A stretch of 64,000 nucleotides of DNA, from contig NZ_JAALCR010000007.1 in assembly GCF_011065895.1 (NCBI RefSeq), forward strand, positions 248,001-312,000, given 5' to 3'. The position numbers were made by a program, and so were the translations under genes. Numbering within the stretch: position 1 is the stretch's first letter; every line of letters begins with the position of its first letter. This DNA comes from Paludisphaera rhizosphaerae. GTDB taxonomy: Bacteria > Planctomycetota > Planctomycetia > Isosphaerales > Isosphaeraceae. This document shows positions 17,736 through 27,396 of the stretch, in pieces. The notes below the pieces were generated by a model. It did no database searches, was not told the origin of the DNA, and was given only the letters and a program-made list of their open reading frames with translations.

Positions 17736-19415
17736 TCACGGCATCACGCGCACGCCGACGGCCGTATCGAGGTCGAGCATGCTGCGGCGGTAGCGGAGGA
17801 CGGCGTCGCGGTGGAGGCGGGAGGAGTCGGCCTCGTCTTCCATCTGGTCGAGGTAGTCGCCGACCTCGAGCTCGCCGGCGAGGAAACCGGCGATGGCGCG
17901 GCCGCTGGCGTCGCGGGCGGGGGCGACCACGGAGGTCTCCACCAGTTCCAGCGACTGGCCGGAGGCAACGAACTCGCGGTAGGCCTGGCGGACCTCGGCC
18001 GCGACCCGACGCTCCAGCGCGGCAAGTTCGGCGTGAGTCTGCGACAGGTTTGACTTCGCCTTGGCGATGTTCCCCTGGTTGCGATTGAAGATCGGCACGG
18101 GGACCGTCAGGCCCAGGCCCCACGACCGGGCGCTGAGGGACCTGAACGGGGAGATGTCCTGGTAGGTGATCGGATCGTAAAACAGGTAGACGTCGTCGAT
18201 CCGGTTGGCCTGGGCCAGGCGGATCTCAGCGTCGGCGCGGCGGATCCCCAGCCGGGCGGCGGCCAGGTCGGGCCGGGCCTGCTTCGCCACGGCCTGGAGT
18301 TCCTCCAGCGACGGAGCCGGCGGCCGCGGCACTCGAAGGCGGCCCCGAGGCATGAGGCCGGAAACCCGATCTTCGGGCAGAGCCAGGAGCAGGCCGAGCG
18401 ACTCCTGGGCGTCGGCCAGGGCGTCGCGGGCGTCTCCCAGCCCGGCGCGGCTCTTGGCCAACTCCAGGACCAGGCGGTCGCGCTCCAGGCGAGTCGGCTT
18501 CGTCGGCCCCTCGTCGCGGCGGACCTTCCCCAGAATGTCCTCTTGCTTGCGGATCATCGCCTCCAGCGCCAGCAGGCCGATCCGGGCCGACTGGAGGTCG
18601 ACGAACGCATGGTAGAGGTTGCCGATCTGCCGCCGCGACACGTCCTGGAATTGGGCCTCCAGCACCTTCTTCGCCGCGCAGGCGACCCCCACCCGCGCCT
18701 GCCTCTTGTGCGAAACGTCCAGAGGATAGGTGATGTTCACATCATATTGCACGGGCCCGCCGGGTCGGGCGTCGTTGTACGGCTGATAGGGGACCAACTG
18801 GGCGTCGGCGTACAGCAGTGGGTTGTTGCGCAGGCCGGCGGTGAGGATGTCGGCCTCGGCCTGGGGGAGTTCGTAGCGGATCGCCAGGACGTCCAGGTTG
18901 GCGACCCGCAGGCGTTCAAGGGCCGCGTCGAGCGTCAGGCCGTTGGCCGGCCCTTCGTCGTCGACCAGCTCGGCCACGTCGCCGGCCGGCGGGCCCTCGC
19001 CGGGCTCCTCGAAATTCTGGTCCATCGGCAAGGGCGAGGGGAGTGAGGCCGGGCCTGACACGTTCGACCGCGTGAACCCCCGCGCTCCGGGCCTGTCCAC
19101 GCGACCCAGACCCCGTCGCCGGCCGCCGATGATCCCAGGGTCCAGCGCGAACGGGTTCGGCTGCACGGCCCCGGGCGTCGGCAAACCGGGTTCCATCGCC
19201 CCCGGCATCGGCCCCAAACTCGGCGCCTCGAAGAGCCGGCCGTGAGTCGGCCCTCCCGTAACCTGGGTTGAGCCGAACGACGTTGAATCCGTCCCCGAGG
19301 ATCCGCCGCCCCCCTGCCCTCGCGCAGTCCCCCCCGCGACGAACGCCGCGCAGGCGATCAGCGCCAACGGCTTCCGCAGTCGAGGCGGACGATGGTCGGA
19401 AGTCGCTCGCCGCAC
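17736..19415 (-). CDS. TolC-family outer membrane efflux protein
   Basis: This is a 559-residue protein. A signal sequence (LRKPLALIACAAFVAGGTARG) is followed by a long Gly/Pro/Ser-rich linker (about 35-160). Two outer-membrane-factor repeats of alpha-helical hairpins come next (LTLDAALERLRVANLDVLAI; LEELQAVAKQARPDLAAARL; LAALERRVAAEVRQAYREFV). This is the architecture of TolC/CusC-type channel proteins. I favour the GTG at 19415, preceded by GCGAGGG at 5 bases, over the GTG at 19535, which would add 40 basic residues before the signal sequence. No membrane-fusion or pump gene is adjacent, so it may serve several pumps or partners encoded elsewhere. Confidence 0.9.
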   Translation of the reverse strand: MRRATSDHRPPRLRKPLALIACAAFVAGGTARGQGGGGSSGTDSTSFGSTQVTGGPTHGRLFEAPSLGPMPGAMEPGLPTPGAVQPNPFALDPGIIGGRRRGLGRVDRPGARGFTRSNVSGPASLPSPLPMDQNFEEPGEGPPAGDVAELVDDEGPANGLTLDAALERLRVANLDVLAIRYELPQAEADILTAGLRNNPLLYADAQLVPYQPYNDARPGGPVQYDVNITYPLDVSHKRQARVGVACAAKKVLEAQFQDVSRRQIGNLYHAFVDLQSARIGLLALEAMIRKQEDILGKVRRDEGPTKPTRLERDRLVLELAKSRAGLGDARDALADAQESLGLLLALPEDRVSGLMPRGRLRVPRPPAPSLEELQAVAKQARPDLAAARLGIRRADAEIRLAQANRIDDVYLFYDPITYQDISPFRSLSARSWGLGLTVPVPIFNRNQGNIAKAKSNLSQTHAELAALERRVAAEVRQAYREFVASGQSLELVETSVVAPARDASGRAIAGFLAGELEVGDYLDQMEDEADSSRLHRDAVLRYRRSMLDLDTAVGVRVMP

Positions 19416-19542
19416 GCCGCCCTCGCCGCTGGGACGCGGAGACGCCCGACCCCGACCCCGACGGCCGGCCGAGTCCTTTCCGCCATCCTCCAGATATCGG
19501 CCGTTCCGCCCCGGCGAATCCAGCGCAACCCGCACCGCCGGA

Positions 19543-19986
19543 TCAAGCGTGCTGAACGTCCTCGATCGACTCGGAGGCGTGATTCCCCCGCGATTCCAGT
19601 TCCTGGAAGCGGTCGTGGATCGCCCGGACCTCTTCCTCAGGACGGTCCTCCAGATTGATCAGGGTCGGGCTGGCCTTCTGCACGGCGGCGAGCAGCTCGT
19701 TGAGCTTCACCTGCATCGCCAGGCCGTCCTTCGCCTGCGCTCGCTGGAGCAGGAACAGCAGCAGGAACGACGACATCGTGACGAACTCGTCGACGATCCC
19801 GTAGGCTTCGGTCCAGCCGACCACCAGCGCCGCACCCAACCAGAACGCGATCAGGGCGAAGCCCACATGCGTGCCCCACGGACCGCTGGCGAATTTCGAC
19901 GCCCTCTCCGCCAAACTCTCAAAGCGGTCGATCGTCCTCCACGGATGCACCGCCGGCGTCGCCGGAACCCTTCCGTTCTCAGACAT
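19543..19986 (-). CDS. Low-affinity iron permease family protein
   Basis: This 147-residue protein matches the low-affinity iron permease family throughout: FESLAERASKFASGPWGTHV, then two hydrophobic helices (VGFALIAFWLGAALVVGW and a span ending SSFLLLFLLQRAQAKD), then MQVKLNELLAAV. The C-terminal part is a soluble charged tail (RPEEEVRAIHDRFQELESRG). The name comes from yeast Fet4; for bacterial members, iron transport is not demonstrated. A strong sigma-54-type promoter lies about 65 bases upstream of the start. The TolC-family gene follows in the same direction. Confidence 0.87.
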   Translation of the reverse strand: MSENGRVPATPAVHPWRTIDRFESLAERASKFASGPWGTHVGFALIAFWLGAALVVGWTEAYGIVDEFVTMSSFLLLFLLQRAQAKDGLAMQVKLNELLAAVQKASPTLINLEDRPEEEVRAIHDRFQELESRGNHASESIEDVQHA

Positions 19987-20050
19987 GTTTCACGTCTCGC
20001 GATCGGGTCGTCCTCGTGGAGAGGAAAGATGAAAGGATCGCAAGAACATT

Positions 20051-20066
20051 TGCAATCGGCGTGCCG
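20051..20066 (-). promoter_or_regulatory. Sigma-54 (RpoN) type -24/-12 promoter
   Basis: Read on the minus strand, this is CGGCACGCCGATTGCA. It matches the sigma-54 consensus TGGCACG-N4-TTGCA at every position except the first, with exact spacing. It sits in the 82-base gap between the cupin gene and the iron permease-family gene and points at the latter. The predicted start of transcription is near 20040, about 55 bases before the ATG. An RpoN gene and an activator would have to be elsewhere in the genome. Confidence 0.65.
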
Positions 20067-20068
20067 GT

Positions 20069-20581
20069 TCAAACGCGAGTCAATCGGCGGATCATGTCGG
20101 CGGCGGCGGGGAAGCGGGCGGTGAGGTCGTCGCGGCGGCCCTGTTCGTAGTCGGCGTAGTCGAACCCGGGGGCCATCGTCGCGCCCAGGAGGATGAACTC
20201 GACGCCCGGCTCCAGCAGAGTTCCCTGCCAGACGTTGGGCGGCACGACCAGTTGCGGCGCCTGGCCGGCCAGCACGTCCGAGCCCAGGATGATCTCGCGG
20301 TGGGTCCCGTCAGGATCGATCTGGAGCATCCGCGCGGGGCCGCCGAGGTAGACGTGGAAGACCTCCTCGGTGGGGACGCGGTGCATCTCGGAGAAGGTCT
20401 GGGCGGTCAGCAGATAGTAGATGGCCGTCCCCAGCGACCGCTCGCCACGACCGTGATAGACGGCCGGCAGATGGGCGTCCGGGACCGTCCCCCCGGCGCG
20501 GTAGGTCTCGTGGAAGAAGCCTCCTTCGATGGGGTGGGGCTTCAGGTCGAGGGCTTCGATGATCTGCTGGGCCGTGGGCAT
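20069..20581 (-). CDS. DUF985 cupin-family protein
   Basis: This 170-residue protein carries the DUF985 signature: IIEALDLKPHPIEGGFFHET near the N terminus, LGTAIYYLLTAQTFSEMHRV, EVFHVYLGGPARMLQI and a C-terminal GATMAPGFDYADYEQG. The fold is a single beta-barrel cupin; candidate metal ligands include the His in SEMHR and the Glu/His of EVFHVY. In other organisms members have been linked to RmlC-like or gene-regulatory roles, but none is certain here. The ATG at 20581 has GGAG a few bases upstream; the open frame extends further but lacks family residues. Confidence 0.87.
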   Translation of the reverse strand: MPTAQQIIEALDLKPHPIEGGFFHETYRAGGTVPDAHLPAVYHGRGERSLGTAIYYLLTAQTFSEMHRVPTEEVFHVYLGGPARMLQIDPDGTHREIILGSDVLAGQAPQLVVPPNVWQGTLLEPGVEFILLGATMAPGFDYADYEQGRRDDLTARFPAAADMIRRLTRV

Positions 20582-20741
20582 GGGGTTCTCCGTGATGGGT
20601 CGTTCAGGCACGCCCCAGGATACCCGAAACCCCTCGCCGCCGAGAAAAACGCAGGTTCCGCTCGTTCCCGGCCGATGAATTGGCAAAGAAGAGCTTCAGT
20701 CCGTCCCGGGCGGCCCGATCCTTGTCGAAGGCGGAGCAAGC

Positions 20742-21521
20742 ATGGCACGAAGCATCGTCGTCGCGGCCCTGAGCGCGCTGATGCTGGCAGTGGGTCGGGC
20801 CGACGCCCAGCAACCGCCGGCATTGGAGCCTCCGCTCGAAGCCCCGTCAGCCGCCGCCGATCCCCCCACGCCGCCGACCGTCGCACGCCCCAAGCCGGCC
20901 GAGCCCCCGCACACGCCCCTGCTGGTCATCCCCGGCGTCACGGCCCCCCGGCCCTCGCAGTCGGATGCGCCTCGGCCCGCGGTGGACCCGCTCCCCGAAC
21001 CGGCCGGCCCCCCGACGCTCTCCGGCCCTTCCATGGCGCCCGCGCCGGTGGACATCCCGCTTCGCCTGGAACCCCTGGCATCCGAACCGGCCGCCGGGCG
21101 GAGAGAGATCGCACCCGAGGCGGAACCCGCGCCTCGAGCACGAACCACCCCGCCCCGCCAGGAGCCCTGGCCAACGACCGCGCGACCGTCGACGACCGCC
21201 TCGCCCGCGCGCCGACCCGCCACAGGCAACGGCCGGATCCTACCGCCGATCGAAGACGCCCCGGCCCGTGACCACGACGCCTCGAAAGACAAGGCCGACG
21301 ACGACCCCGCCGCCGAGGCCGCCGTGAAGCGACGCGTCGAGAAGCAGGTCCAGAACGCCCTGGGCGACCGCGTCAAGGACGTCGACGTGAAGGTCTCCGG
21401 CCGCAGCGTCGTCGTCCGCGCCCGGGCCACGCGCTTCTGGTACCGATTCGGCGCCCGTCGCGCTTTGAACGCCCTCCCCATGCCCGCCGGCTACCACGCC
21501 CGCGTCGAATTGCTCGACTGA
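20742..21521 (+). CDS. Secreted Pro-rich protein with C-terminal BON-like domain
   Basis: This is a 259-residue protein. A signal peptide (about 1-23, ending ADAQ) is followed by a Pro/Ala/Glu-rich low-complexity region of about 150 residues and a compact C-terminal domain of about 65 residues (VEKQVQNALGDRVKDVDVKV). That domain has the alternating helix-strand look of a BON domain. BON domains bind phospholipid or other hydrophobic ligands at the cell envelope. The assignment is tentative; the long Pro-rich spacer suggests that the domain is held away from the membrane or murein-like layer. Confidence 0.7.
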   Translation: MARSIVVAALSALMLAVGRADAQQPPALEPPLEAPSAAADPPTPPTVARPKPAEPPHTPLLVIPGVTAPRPSQSDAPRPAVDPLPEPAGPPTLSGPSMAPAPVDIPLRLEPLASEPAAGRREIAPEAEPAPRARTTPPRQEPWPTTARPSTTASPARRPATGNGRILPPIEDAPARDHDASKDKADDDPAAEAAVKRRVEKQVQNALGDRVKDVDVKVSGRSVVVRARATRFWYRFGARRALNALPMPAGYHARVELLD

Positions 21522-21740
21522 AAGCTCGCCCCAGCCCCCCCCCATCAATCGATTCATTTCATCATCTGCCTGCAATTTAATCCGTCGATTCGTCTCATTC
21601 CGCGGTCGGCCTCAACCGCCGACGGCGCGAGGGCAATCGGGCCGGAGTTGATGGCGCGGCGGTCGTCGCTTCGTCGCAGAGGCTTGCCCCACCTCCCTGA
21701 ATTCATTAAAATTTCCAAACCTGACTTCAGGAGGAACTCA

Positions 21741-22061
21741 ATGCAAGCACCTCGGATCACCATCCTCGCCCACGCCCTCATCCTCGCGGCTATTGGGGTC
21801 GGCCTGGCGGCCCTGAACGGGGAATACATCTGGTGCAGCGGCATGTCCCTGATGACAATCGTCGGGCTGCTGGGCTCCGCTCTCGGAGCGTGTTTCGACA
21901 CGGACAAGCCCGAGCCTCGTCGGGCGAGTCCAACCGTTTACCCGCCGCCCGTCCGATTCCGAACCTCCCCACCGGCAGCTTCGATCCTGGGGCCTCACCC
22001 CAATCGCCCCACATCCATCATCATCCGCCATCGCGGACATCGTTGGAGTTCGCCCCGGTAG
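21741..22061 (+). CDS. Small membrane protein, unknown
   Basis: This 106-residue protein has two hydrophobic segments: ITILAHALILAAIGVGLAAL, then a second around SLMTIVGLLGSALGACF. A Pro/Arg-rich tail follows. A good ribosome site (AGGAGG, 6 bases before the ATG) supports the start. No family recognised. It lies alone between the BON-like gene and a convergent DUF1559 gene. Confidence 0.55.
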   Translation: MQAPRITILAHALILAAIGVGLAALNGEYIWCSGMSLMTIVGLLGSALGACFDTDKPEPRRASPTVYPPPVRFRTSPPAASILGPHPNRPTSIIIRHRGHRWSSPR

Positions 22062-22194
22062 CCTCGATGCGTCGGCATCCGAGAGGCCCGGGAGTTCGTC
22101 CGAGACGGAAGCTCCGCGCATGAAAACGCGGCGGCCGCAAGTTCCTCGCGCCGCCGCGAATCCGGGTCGGTGTTCGCTGGCCGATCAGGTTAGA

Positions 22195-23301
22195 TCAGTA
22201 GGCGTCGGCCGAGACGATCTCGCCCCCCTTGGGGGTGACGAGGTTTCGGAGGATGACGACGCTGGTGGACTCCTTGACGAATCGGACGCTGCCGTCGCCG
22301 AAGAGGACGTTCGCGCCGCCGGGGTGGAAGCTGAAGATCTCGTCGTTGTTGGCGGCGTTGTTGTTGACCTTGTTGATGCCGTCGGCGTCCGCTCCAACGG
22401 CGGGGTACGACGTGTTGTAGCGAGCGAGGTTCAACCGGGTTTTGTTGTTGTTGACCTGACCAGAGACGCCGAAGGCCCCGTCGGCCTCGGCCCAGCGCCA
22501 GAACCTGCGGGGAAGGCCGGCGTCAAAGTAGAGGTCGCGGTCCGGGATCTTCACGGTGAACGAGCTGTTGCCGTTGGCGAACTGGAGGTTGGCGATGTAG
22601 CGGGCGTCGCGACCGGCGTCCTCGGCGACGGCCAAGGTGTTGCTCAGGCCGTCGGTGCACTCGGCCAGTGGCGTCCGGCTGACCTTCAGCAAGCCGTCCG
22701 CGCGGTCGGGATTGTTTCGGTACGGGGTGATGGCGGTCGAGCCCGTACCGCCCGTGGCCCCATTGGCGCTGATGTCGGTGTAACAGGGAGCGCCGTAGTC
22801 CTGCACCCCGTAGGCCATCCGCAGCGAGCCCGTGAGCGACGCCTCGGCCGGGTCGATCGCGTCCAGACCGCCTCCCGGCTCGCGGACGGACGAGGGGCAG
22901 AGGTACACGTTGATCGACGTGCCGCACGCCGTCTTGTTCGATCCCGAGGTATGCGTGTAAGGGAGGCTGAAGTTGTACGCGTTGGAGACGGTCGAGCCCT
23001 CCAGGTACGGCAGCAAACGGACGAAGAGGCCCGGCTCGTCGAAGATCGTGCTCGGCGGGCTGGTCGAGAAGTTCGTCCCCTGCCCCGACGGCGGCAGCGC
23101 GCCGACGGCGCTCTCGTAATTGTAAAGGGCCAGCCCGATTTGCTTGAGGTTGTTGACGCACTGCGCTCGGCGGGCGGCTTCGCGAGCCGCCTGCACGGCG
23201 GGCAGCAGGAGAGCGATCAGCACAGCGATGATCGCAATCACCACCAGCAGTTCGATCAGGGTGAAGCCCGCGCGACGGGCTGGCGCGAAAGGTCGACTCA
23301 T
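22195..23301 (-). CDS. DUF1559 pseudopilin-like secreted protein
   Basis: This is a 368-residue protein with a prepilin-like N terminus ([20 protein letters not shown], canonical Gly before Phe), the [20 protein letters not shown] segment, a variable DUF1559 body, and the C-terminal H-x9-DG motif ([12 protein letters not shown]) followed by SVRFVKES and [10 protein letters not shown]. It is downstream by 62 bases of a lipoprotein gene on the same strand, and the two likely form an operon. This pairing of a DUF1559 protein with a carboxypeptidase-regulatory-like lipoprotein recurs in planctomycetes. Function unknown; surface or pilus-like assembly is inferred. Confidence 0.94.
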   Translation of the reverse strand: MSRPFAPARRAGFTLIELLVVIAIIAVLIALLLPAVQAAREAARRAQCVNNLKQIGLALYNYESAVGALPPSGQGTNFSTSPPSTIFDEPGLFVRLLPYLEGSTVSNAYNFSLPYTHTSGSNKTACGTSINVYLCPSSVREPGGGLDAIDPAEASLTGSLRMAYGVQDYGAPCYTDISANGATGGTGSTAITPYRNNPDRADGLLKVSRTPLAECTDGLSNTLAVAEDAGRDARYIANLQFANGNSSFTVKIPDRDLYFDAGLPRRFWRWAEADGAFGVSGQVNNNKTRLNLARYNTSYPAVGADADGINKVNNNAANNDEIFSFHPGGANVLFGDGSVRFVKESTSVVILRNLVTPKGGEIVSADAY

Positions 23302-23363
23302 GGGAACGCTTCTCTCTCGGAAGAGGATTGGATCGATGAACGACGCGGAATGTTTTCAAGGTC

Positions 23364-23804
23364 TCACTTGAGCGTGAACGTGAATTCGTTGGGGGCGTCC
23401 GCCTTGACCGTGGCGGTCAACTGAGAAGTGGATTCACGCACGTATTTGGCAGGGAACGGGGCGGCTCGTCGAGCGCCTGGGCCTGCCGAGGCCCCGTCGG
23501 GATCCAGCTCGACGCGGACCCGGTACTCGCCCGCCGGCGCGCCCGGAGCGATGCCGTCCGTGTTCAGAGTGAAGCTGCCGTCCGCGGCGATCGGCCCCGA
23601 GGCCTTCATGGCCTTCTCATCACCCGGAACGAACGTCACGATACCCCCCGGCAAGGGCGAGCCATCCCCCTTGAGGACCTTGCCCGAGGCTGGATAGGTC
23701 GCAACGCCCACTCCCGGAGCGCCCCCCTCTCCACAGCCCGTGAAGGCAGCCAAAACCATCGCCGCAGCCGACGCCCGCCACCGCTGCGCAAGAGTACGAT
23801 CCAT
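23364..23804 (-). CDS. Lipoprotein with carboxypeptidase-regulatory-like fold
   Basis: This 146-residue protein has a lipoprotein signal (lipobox LAAFTGC, Cys at about residue 23). A single beta-sandwich-like domain follows: ATYPASGKVLKGDGSPLPGG, IVTFVPGDEK, GSFTLNTDG and GEYRVRVELDPDG. This is the pattern of the small carboxypeptidase-regulatory-like lipoproteins found beside DUF1559 genes. The ATG at 23804 was chosen because the lipobox follows at the right distance; the frame remains open to 23921. It is likely the first gene of a two-gene operon with the DUF1559 gene. Confidence 0.85.
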   Translation of the reverse strand: MDRTLAQRWRASAAAMVLAAFTGCGEGGAPGVGVATYPASGKVLKGDGSPLPGGIVTFVPGDEKAMKASGPIAADGSFTLNTDGIAPGAPAGEYRVRVELDPDGASAGPGARRAAPFPAKYVRESTSQLTATVKADAPNEFTFTLK

Positions 23805-24595
23805 CTCGGCCCAACCCCTCGCTCCAGACGACCAAACGATCCGACGTCTCCCGCGAAATCGGGAGACGTCCACTCGACAGTGCAGGATTCTAGGACCGGC
23901 TCGTGAACATCCCGTGAACAAGAAGCAAAGATTGATATTGGCAAAACATATTTAAGTTTTGAGTCTGTTAATGAGTCCGGGTTCACGAAACGATTTGCAC
24001 CAGAACCAGAGGGCCATCGACGGGAACCTTGCCGCTGCGCAGGGATTGCGCCGGCCGGAGCCGCACAGGCGGCAGGCCGAAACGCGGCCTGGGGAAGCCG
24101 TCGATCGTGTCCTTTAGGTTCTGCCGGAGACGCCGATCAGAGAGCCAGGCGCTGCGGAGCCAGAGACGGCCGCATCGACGTGGTCGGCCCCGTCCCGAAT
24201 CGATCCCTCGGCCGAGTGGGACTTCGGCCGGGCCGTTGCGACGGACCTGGACGCCGGCCATCGGCTTGCGAAGTCAGCGTCCTGTGGACCTCGGGGAAGC
24301 CCCGTTCCCGAGCTGCGACGTCAGAGGTCGACGGCGGTTCTCTCGGGAGTTGAAGAAGATGAGGTGGGGTGGGGGTGGGAAACGGCGGCCTCCAGAGGGA
24401 GAGGCCGCCGTCGTAGCCAGGATCGACGCTGATGGCCGCGTGCGAGCCAAGAGATCAACTGCCACAAGGGTCGATCGGAACGTCGTCGGAGTCGTCGACT
24501 CATCAGCCCTTGCTCGGCCGTGTGATCGGCGACGGTTGCATTGCTCAACCGTCGCCGAGGCGCGACCGCGCTTGTGCGTTCGGAAACCTGGACGA
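23805..24595. other. Intergenic region without a supported gene
   Basis: This is 791 bases between two minus-strand units. The part next to the lipoprotein gene (about 23925-23965) is AT-rich and probably holds its promoter. Several Arg/Pro-rich ORFs are open on both strands but lack family features and ribosome sites. A hairpin at 24382-24411 may end the small lipoprotein transcript. A minus-strand ORF at 23983-24261 has a plausible C-terminal segment but no start I trust. Confidence 0.5.
24382..24411 (-). terminator. Possible terminator hairpin
   Basis: A perfect 10-bp stem (ACGGCGGCCT with AGGCCGCCGT) with a 10-base loop lies about 185 bases beyond the small lipoprotein stop. On the minus strand only three T residues follow, so a Rho-independent role is weak. 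Confidence 0.35.
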
Positions 24596-24799
24596 TCAGG
24601 GTTGTCCCTTCGTCGTCTTCGTTCCCCGAGTCTGTTCGTCGACGGCCTGCTCGGCGGCGATGTTCGCCTTGTTCTCTTCCGTGAGCGCCATCGGCTTGGG
24701 CGAGCCGTCGTCGCCGCAGCCGCTCAGAAGAGCGACGCACAGGAAGCAGGGGAGCGCGGCGGTTGGGATGAGGACGACGCGGAGCAGCTTCGCGATCAT
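24596..24799 (-). CDS. Small lipoprotein
   Basis: This 67-residue protein has a lipoprotein signal peptide with lipobox LLSGC (Cys at about residue 28). A short hydrophilic mature part (GDDGSPKPMALTEENKANIA) follows. It lies 53 bases downstream of a DUF1559 gene on the same strand, as with the lipoprotein/DUF1559 pair nearby but in reverse order. Such short lipoproteins accompany DUF1559 genes in planctomycetes; no function is known. Confidence 0.72.
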   Translation of the reverse strand: MIAKLLRVVLIPTAALPCFLCVALLSGCGDDGSPKPMALTEENKANIAAEQAVDEQTRGTKTTKGQP

Positions 24800-24852
24800 G
24801 GAATCTACCTCCTCAATGAATCAGTTCTCCTGGCCCGAGAGGGGCGCCAGGC

Positions 24853-25902
24853 TTAGAGGCTGTCTGCGCTGATGATTTCGCCGCCGGCCTTGGTCGAGAC
24901 CGCCACCCAGGTGGCCGGGGAGATGCTGTCCTTGACGAAGCGGACCGAGCCGTCGAGCAGCGACATGACGACCCCGCCGGAGTGGAACGACGTGGCGCCG
25001 AAGAGTGTCGCCTCCTTGATGCTGGGAGGATTCCCCTGGCCCGAGAACGCGCACGACTTCTTGTTCGGCGTCATGACGTGGCTGTAGCCGCCGCCGACCC
25101 CGCAGTTGTGGTAGTTCCACGAGTAGCCCCGCGTCGTGAAGGCGTTGACCGTCGTCGAGGCCTGGCAGGTCGCCGAGAGCGCCATGACGGTGGTCACAAG
25201 GTCCCCCGAGAGCGCCGGCGACGAGGGGAACGAATAGGTGATCGACGTGGAATAGACGGCGTTCCGACCGGGAGACGCGGAGTTGTTGCCGCGCAGCATT
25301 TCGCTGAAGATCGCCGTGTTCGAGGTGCCGTCCGTGATCGAAGCGATCGTCACGGGCACGGAAATCTGGGGGTTTTGCGGGCTGAACGAGTAGGCGGGCC
25401 CGTCCATGTTGCCGCCGGTGAGCGTGGCGCAGGTCCCGAGATTGTTGGCGTAGTTGGACTCGCCGAAGGGGTACGCCGACCCCGGCGAGGCAGACATCGC
25501 CCGGTTGCACTTGTACGCGTCCGACGGACACAGGAATGCATTCACCGACGTGCAGGTGCCCGTCCAGTTCACGGCGTTGTTGTAGTAGTAAGACACGTTG
25601 AAGGTGTCGTACAGGGCCCGCTGCTCGATGAAGGGAAGCATCTTCATCTTCATCGAGAAGTCGTTGGGGTTGCGGCTCGAATCGGTGCCGGTCGGGGGAA
25701 GGCAGCCGTTGGAGTCCATGTAGTTGGCCGCCGCCAGGCCCAACTGCTTCAGGTTGTTGGTGCACTGCGCCCGGCGCGCGGCCTCGCGGGCCGCCTGCAC
25801 GGCGGGAAGCAGCAAGGCGATCAGGACCGCGATAATGGCGATCACCACCAGCAGTTCGATCAGCGTGAAGCCATGCGTGAACCGTCTGTTCGTTCGTATC
25901 AT
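24853..25902 (-). CDS. DUF1559 pseudopilin-like secreted protein
   Basis: This is a 349-residue protein starting [18 protein letters not shown], with canonical Gly-Phe cleavage context, the hydrophobic [16 protein letters not shown] helix and [20 protein letters not shown]. The body is Ser/Asn/Thr-rich. The C-terminal motif is [12 protein letters not shown] followed by SVRFVKDSI and [10 protein letters not shown]. The start at 25902 has GAGGG about 9 bases upstream; the frame is open to 26055, but that extension is basic and not leader-like. The small lipoprotein gene follows 53 bases later. Confidence 0.93.
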   Translation of the reverse strand: MIRTNRRFTHGFTLIELLVVIAIIAVLIALLLPAVQAAREAARRAQCTNNLKQLGLAAANYMDSNGCLPPTGTDSSRNPNDFSMKMKMLPFIEQRALYDTFNVSYYYNNAVNWTGTCTSVNAFLCPSDAYKCNRAMSASPGSAYPFGESNYANNLGTCATLTGGNMDGPAYSFSPQNPQISVPVTIASITDGTSNTAIFSEMLRGNNSASPGRNAVYSTSITYSFPSSPALSGDLVTTVMALSATCQASTTVNAFTTRGYSWNYHNCGVGGGYSHVMTPNKKSCAFSGQGNPPSIKEATLFGATSFHSGGVVMSLLDGSVRFVKDSISPATWVAVSTKAGGEIISADSL

Positions 25903-26157
25903 GAGAACACCCTCGGACTCCACCGGGGAGTCGGCCCCGGCGGAATCTACGACCCGTACTTGATGAGAAGGGAACGAATACGTCGTCGGGGCCGCTCGCA
26001 TAGACCGCCGACGCCACCATTGAACACAGCGAGATCGCCAGCGTCCAGGGCCCACCTATGATGTTTTAGATATTTGATTATCAACATTTTCGCTCCAACT
26101 CAACCCAAACGCACGAACGGCCGCCCCTCGGCCGACCCCGTTGAATCGGAAGCCGAA

Positions 26158-27345
26158 TTATTTCGTTTTCCCCCGCCCCGACAGGCGTTCGAGCACCGGC
26201 GTCGTCAGTCGCTCGGCGATCTGGGCGTTGGCGCGTTCGGTGGTGTGGCAGTAGTCGATGAAGATCAGGTCGGGCGAGTCTTTGAAGAGGGGGCGGAGGT
26301 CGAGGAAGTCGGATCGGGACTTGAGGGACTCACGCTTTTCCAGCTCGGCGCCGACTCGCTCGAAGATGGGGGCGAGCCAGGCGTACTTGGCGGCTTCTTC
26401 ACGCTCGAAGGGGGTCGGCGACGCCCGGTCGAAGACGGCCGGCTGCCAGGCGAAGAGGGTGCGGAAGCCGTAGCGGGCGGCGAGGGCGTCGACCAGCTCC
26501 ATGTTGGCCTGATAGGCGTCGACGACGGCGCGGGCGAGGTCGTCGGGGACGACGGCCGGCAGCGCGGGGGTCGGGTCAACGGGGCCGACGACGCGACGGG
26601 CGACGGCCTCGGCCGTGCGCCGGAGGGCCGAATCGGCGACGAGCTTGCCGAGGGCTGCGACGGTCGCGCGGGCCGGCGATTGGAGCAAGTTGAACTCGCG
26701 AGCGCGGTTGCGCTCGTTGGTCGTCAGCCCGGCCTTCCCTTCCAGCAGCGTCGAGGCCGAATCGTTGACGCCGTCATAGAAGAGGACCACGTCGGGCCGG
26801 TAGCCGGCCTGCAGCTCGCGGGCGAGGGCCACGACCTCCTGAGTGCTGACGTAGCCGATCTCCGCAAGGTTGCGAACCTCCACGGCCACTCCCCGGTCGT
26901 GGAGATAGCGGGCCAGGAGCGAGGGGATCGTCTCGTCGTCGCGGGCGCCGAATCCCCAAAGGGACGACCCGCCCAGGACGAGCAGCTTCAGCCGCGGCTT
27001 GCCGTCCTCCGGCGGCTTCCAGACAGCGCGCCGGCCCTGATCGTCGATGTGGATCGTCGAACCCTGGAACGGCCGCTGGCGGAAGTACGTGTAGGGCTCC
27101 CAGCGGTCGGAGAGCGCCTCCAGCTCGCGGCGATGCTGCACCGGCCAGGACTCGCCGCCGTAGCCGTCGCGGATCAACCGAGGATCGACCATCGGCGGCG
27201 CGGCGACCATGTCCTTAAGCGCGAAGGCGCCCCGGAGCCCAAGCTCCAGGGCGACGATCAGGGCCAGCGAGAGCCCCAGCAGCAGCCAGCCGTCGCGGAA
27301 CGCCCGAAGGAGGCGGCGGAGAGTCTGGAATCGCGGTCGGGTCAT
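26158..27345 (-). CDS. Membrane-anchored SGNH/GDSL hydrolase-family protein
   Basis: This is a 395-residue protein with one N-terminal membrane span (about 20-42). The catalytic domain has the SGNH blocks: GGSSLWG (Ser at about 127), a Gly in the AEIGY segment (about 161-165), GVND (Asn at about 194) and a C-terminal Asp/His pair in DYCHTTERAN. This arrangement fits acyl- or acetyl-esterases acting on envelope or extracellular substrates. The substrate is unknown. The gene is separated by about 50 bases from the emfourin-like gene upstream on the same strand, but a functional link is not obvious. Confidence 0.86.
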   Translation of the reverse strand: MTRPRFQTLRRLLRAFRDGWLLLGLSLALIVALELGLRGAFALKDMVAAPPMVDPRLIRDGYGGESWPVQHRRELEALSDRWEPYTYFRQRPFQGSTIHIDDQGRRAVWKPPEDGKPRLKLLVLGGSSLWGFGARDDETIPSLLARYLHDRGVAVEVRNLAEIGYVSTQEVVALARELQAGYRPDVVLFYDGVNDSASTLLEGKAGLTTNERNRAREFNLLQSPARATVAALGKLVADSALRRTAEAVARRVVGPVDPTPALPAVVPDDLARAVVDAYQANMELVDALAARYGFRTLFAWQPAVFDRASPTPFEREEAAKYAWLAPIFERVGAELEKRESLKSRSDFLDLRPLFKDSPDLIFIDYCHTTERANAQIAERLTTPVLERLSGRGKTK

Positions 27346-27396
27346 GACGGAGACGGAGCGAGGGTCATGGATTCGCCCCGGGTTCGGTCCGTCCCA

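Noticed and set aside
24029-24856. 275-codon plus-strand ORF in the gap between the lipoprotein units
   Set aside because: Arg/Pro-rich, overlaps a real small lipoprotein gene on the other strand, and has no start signal.
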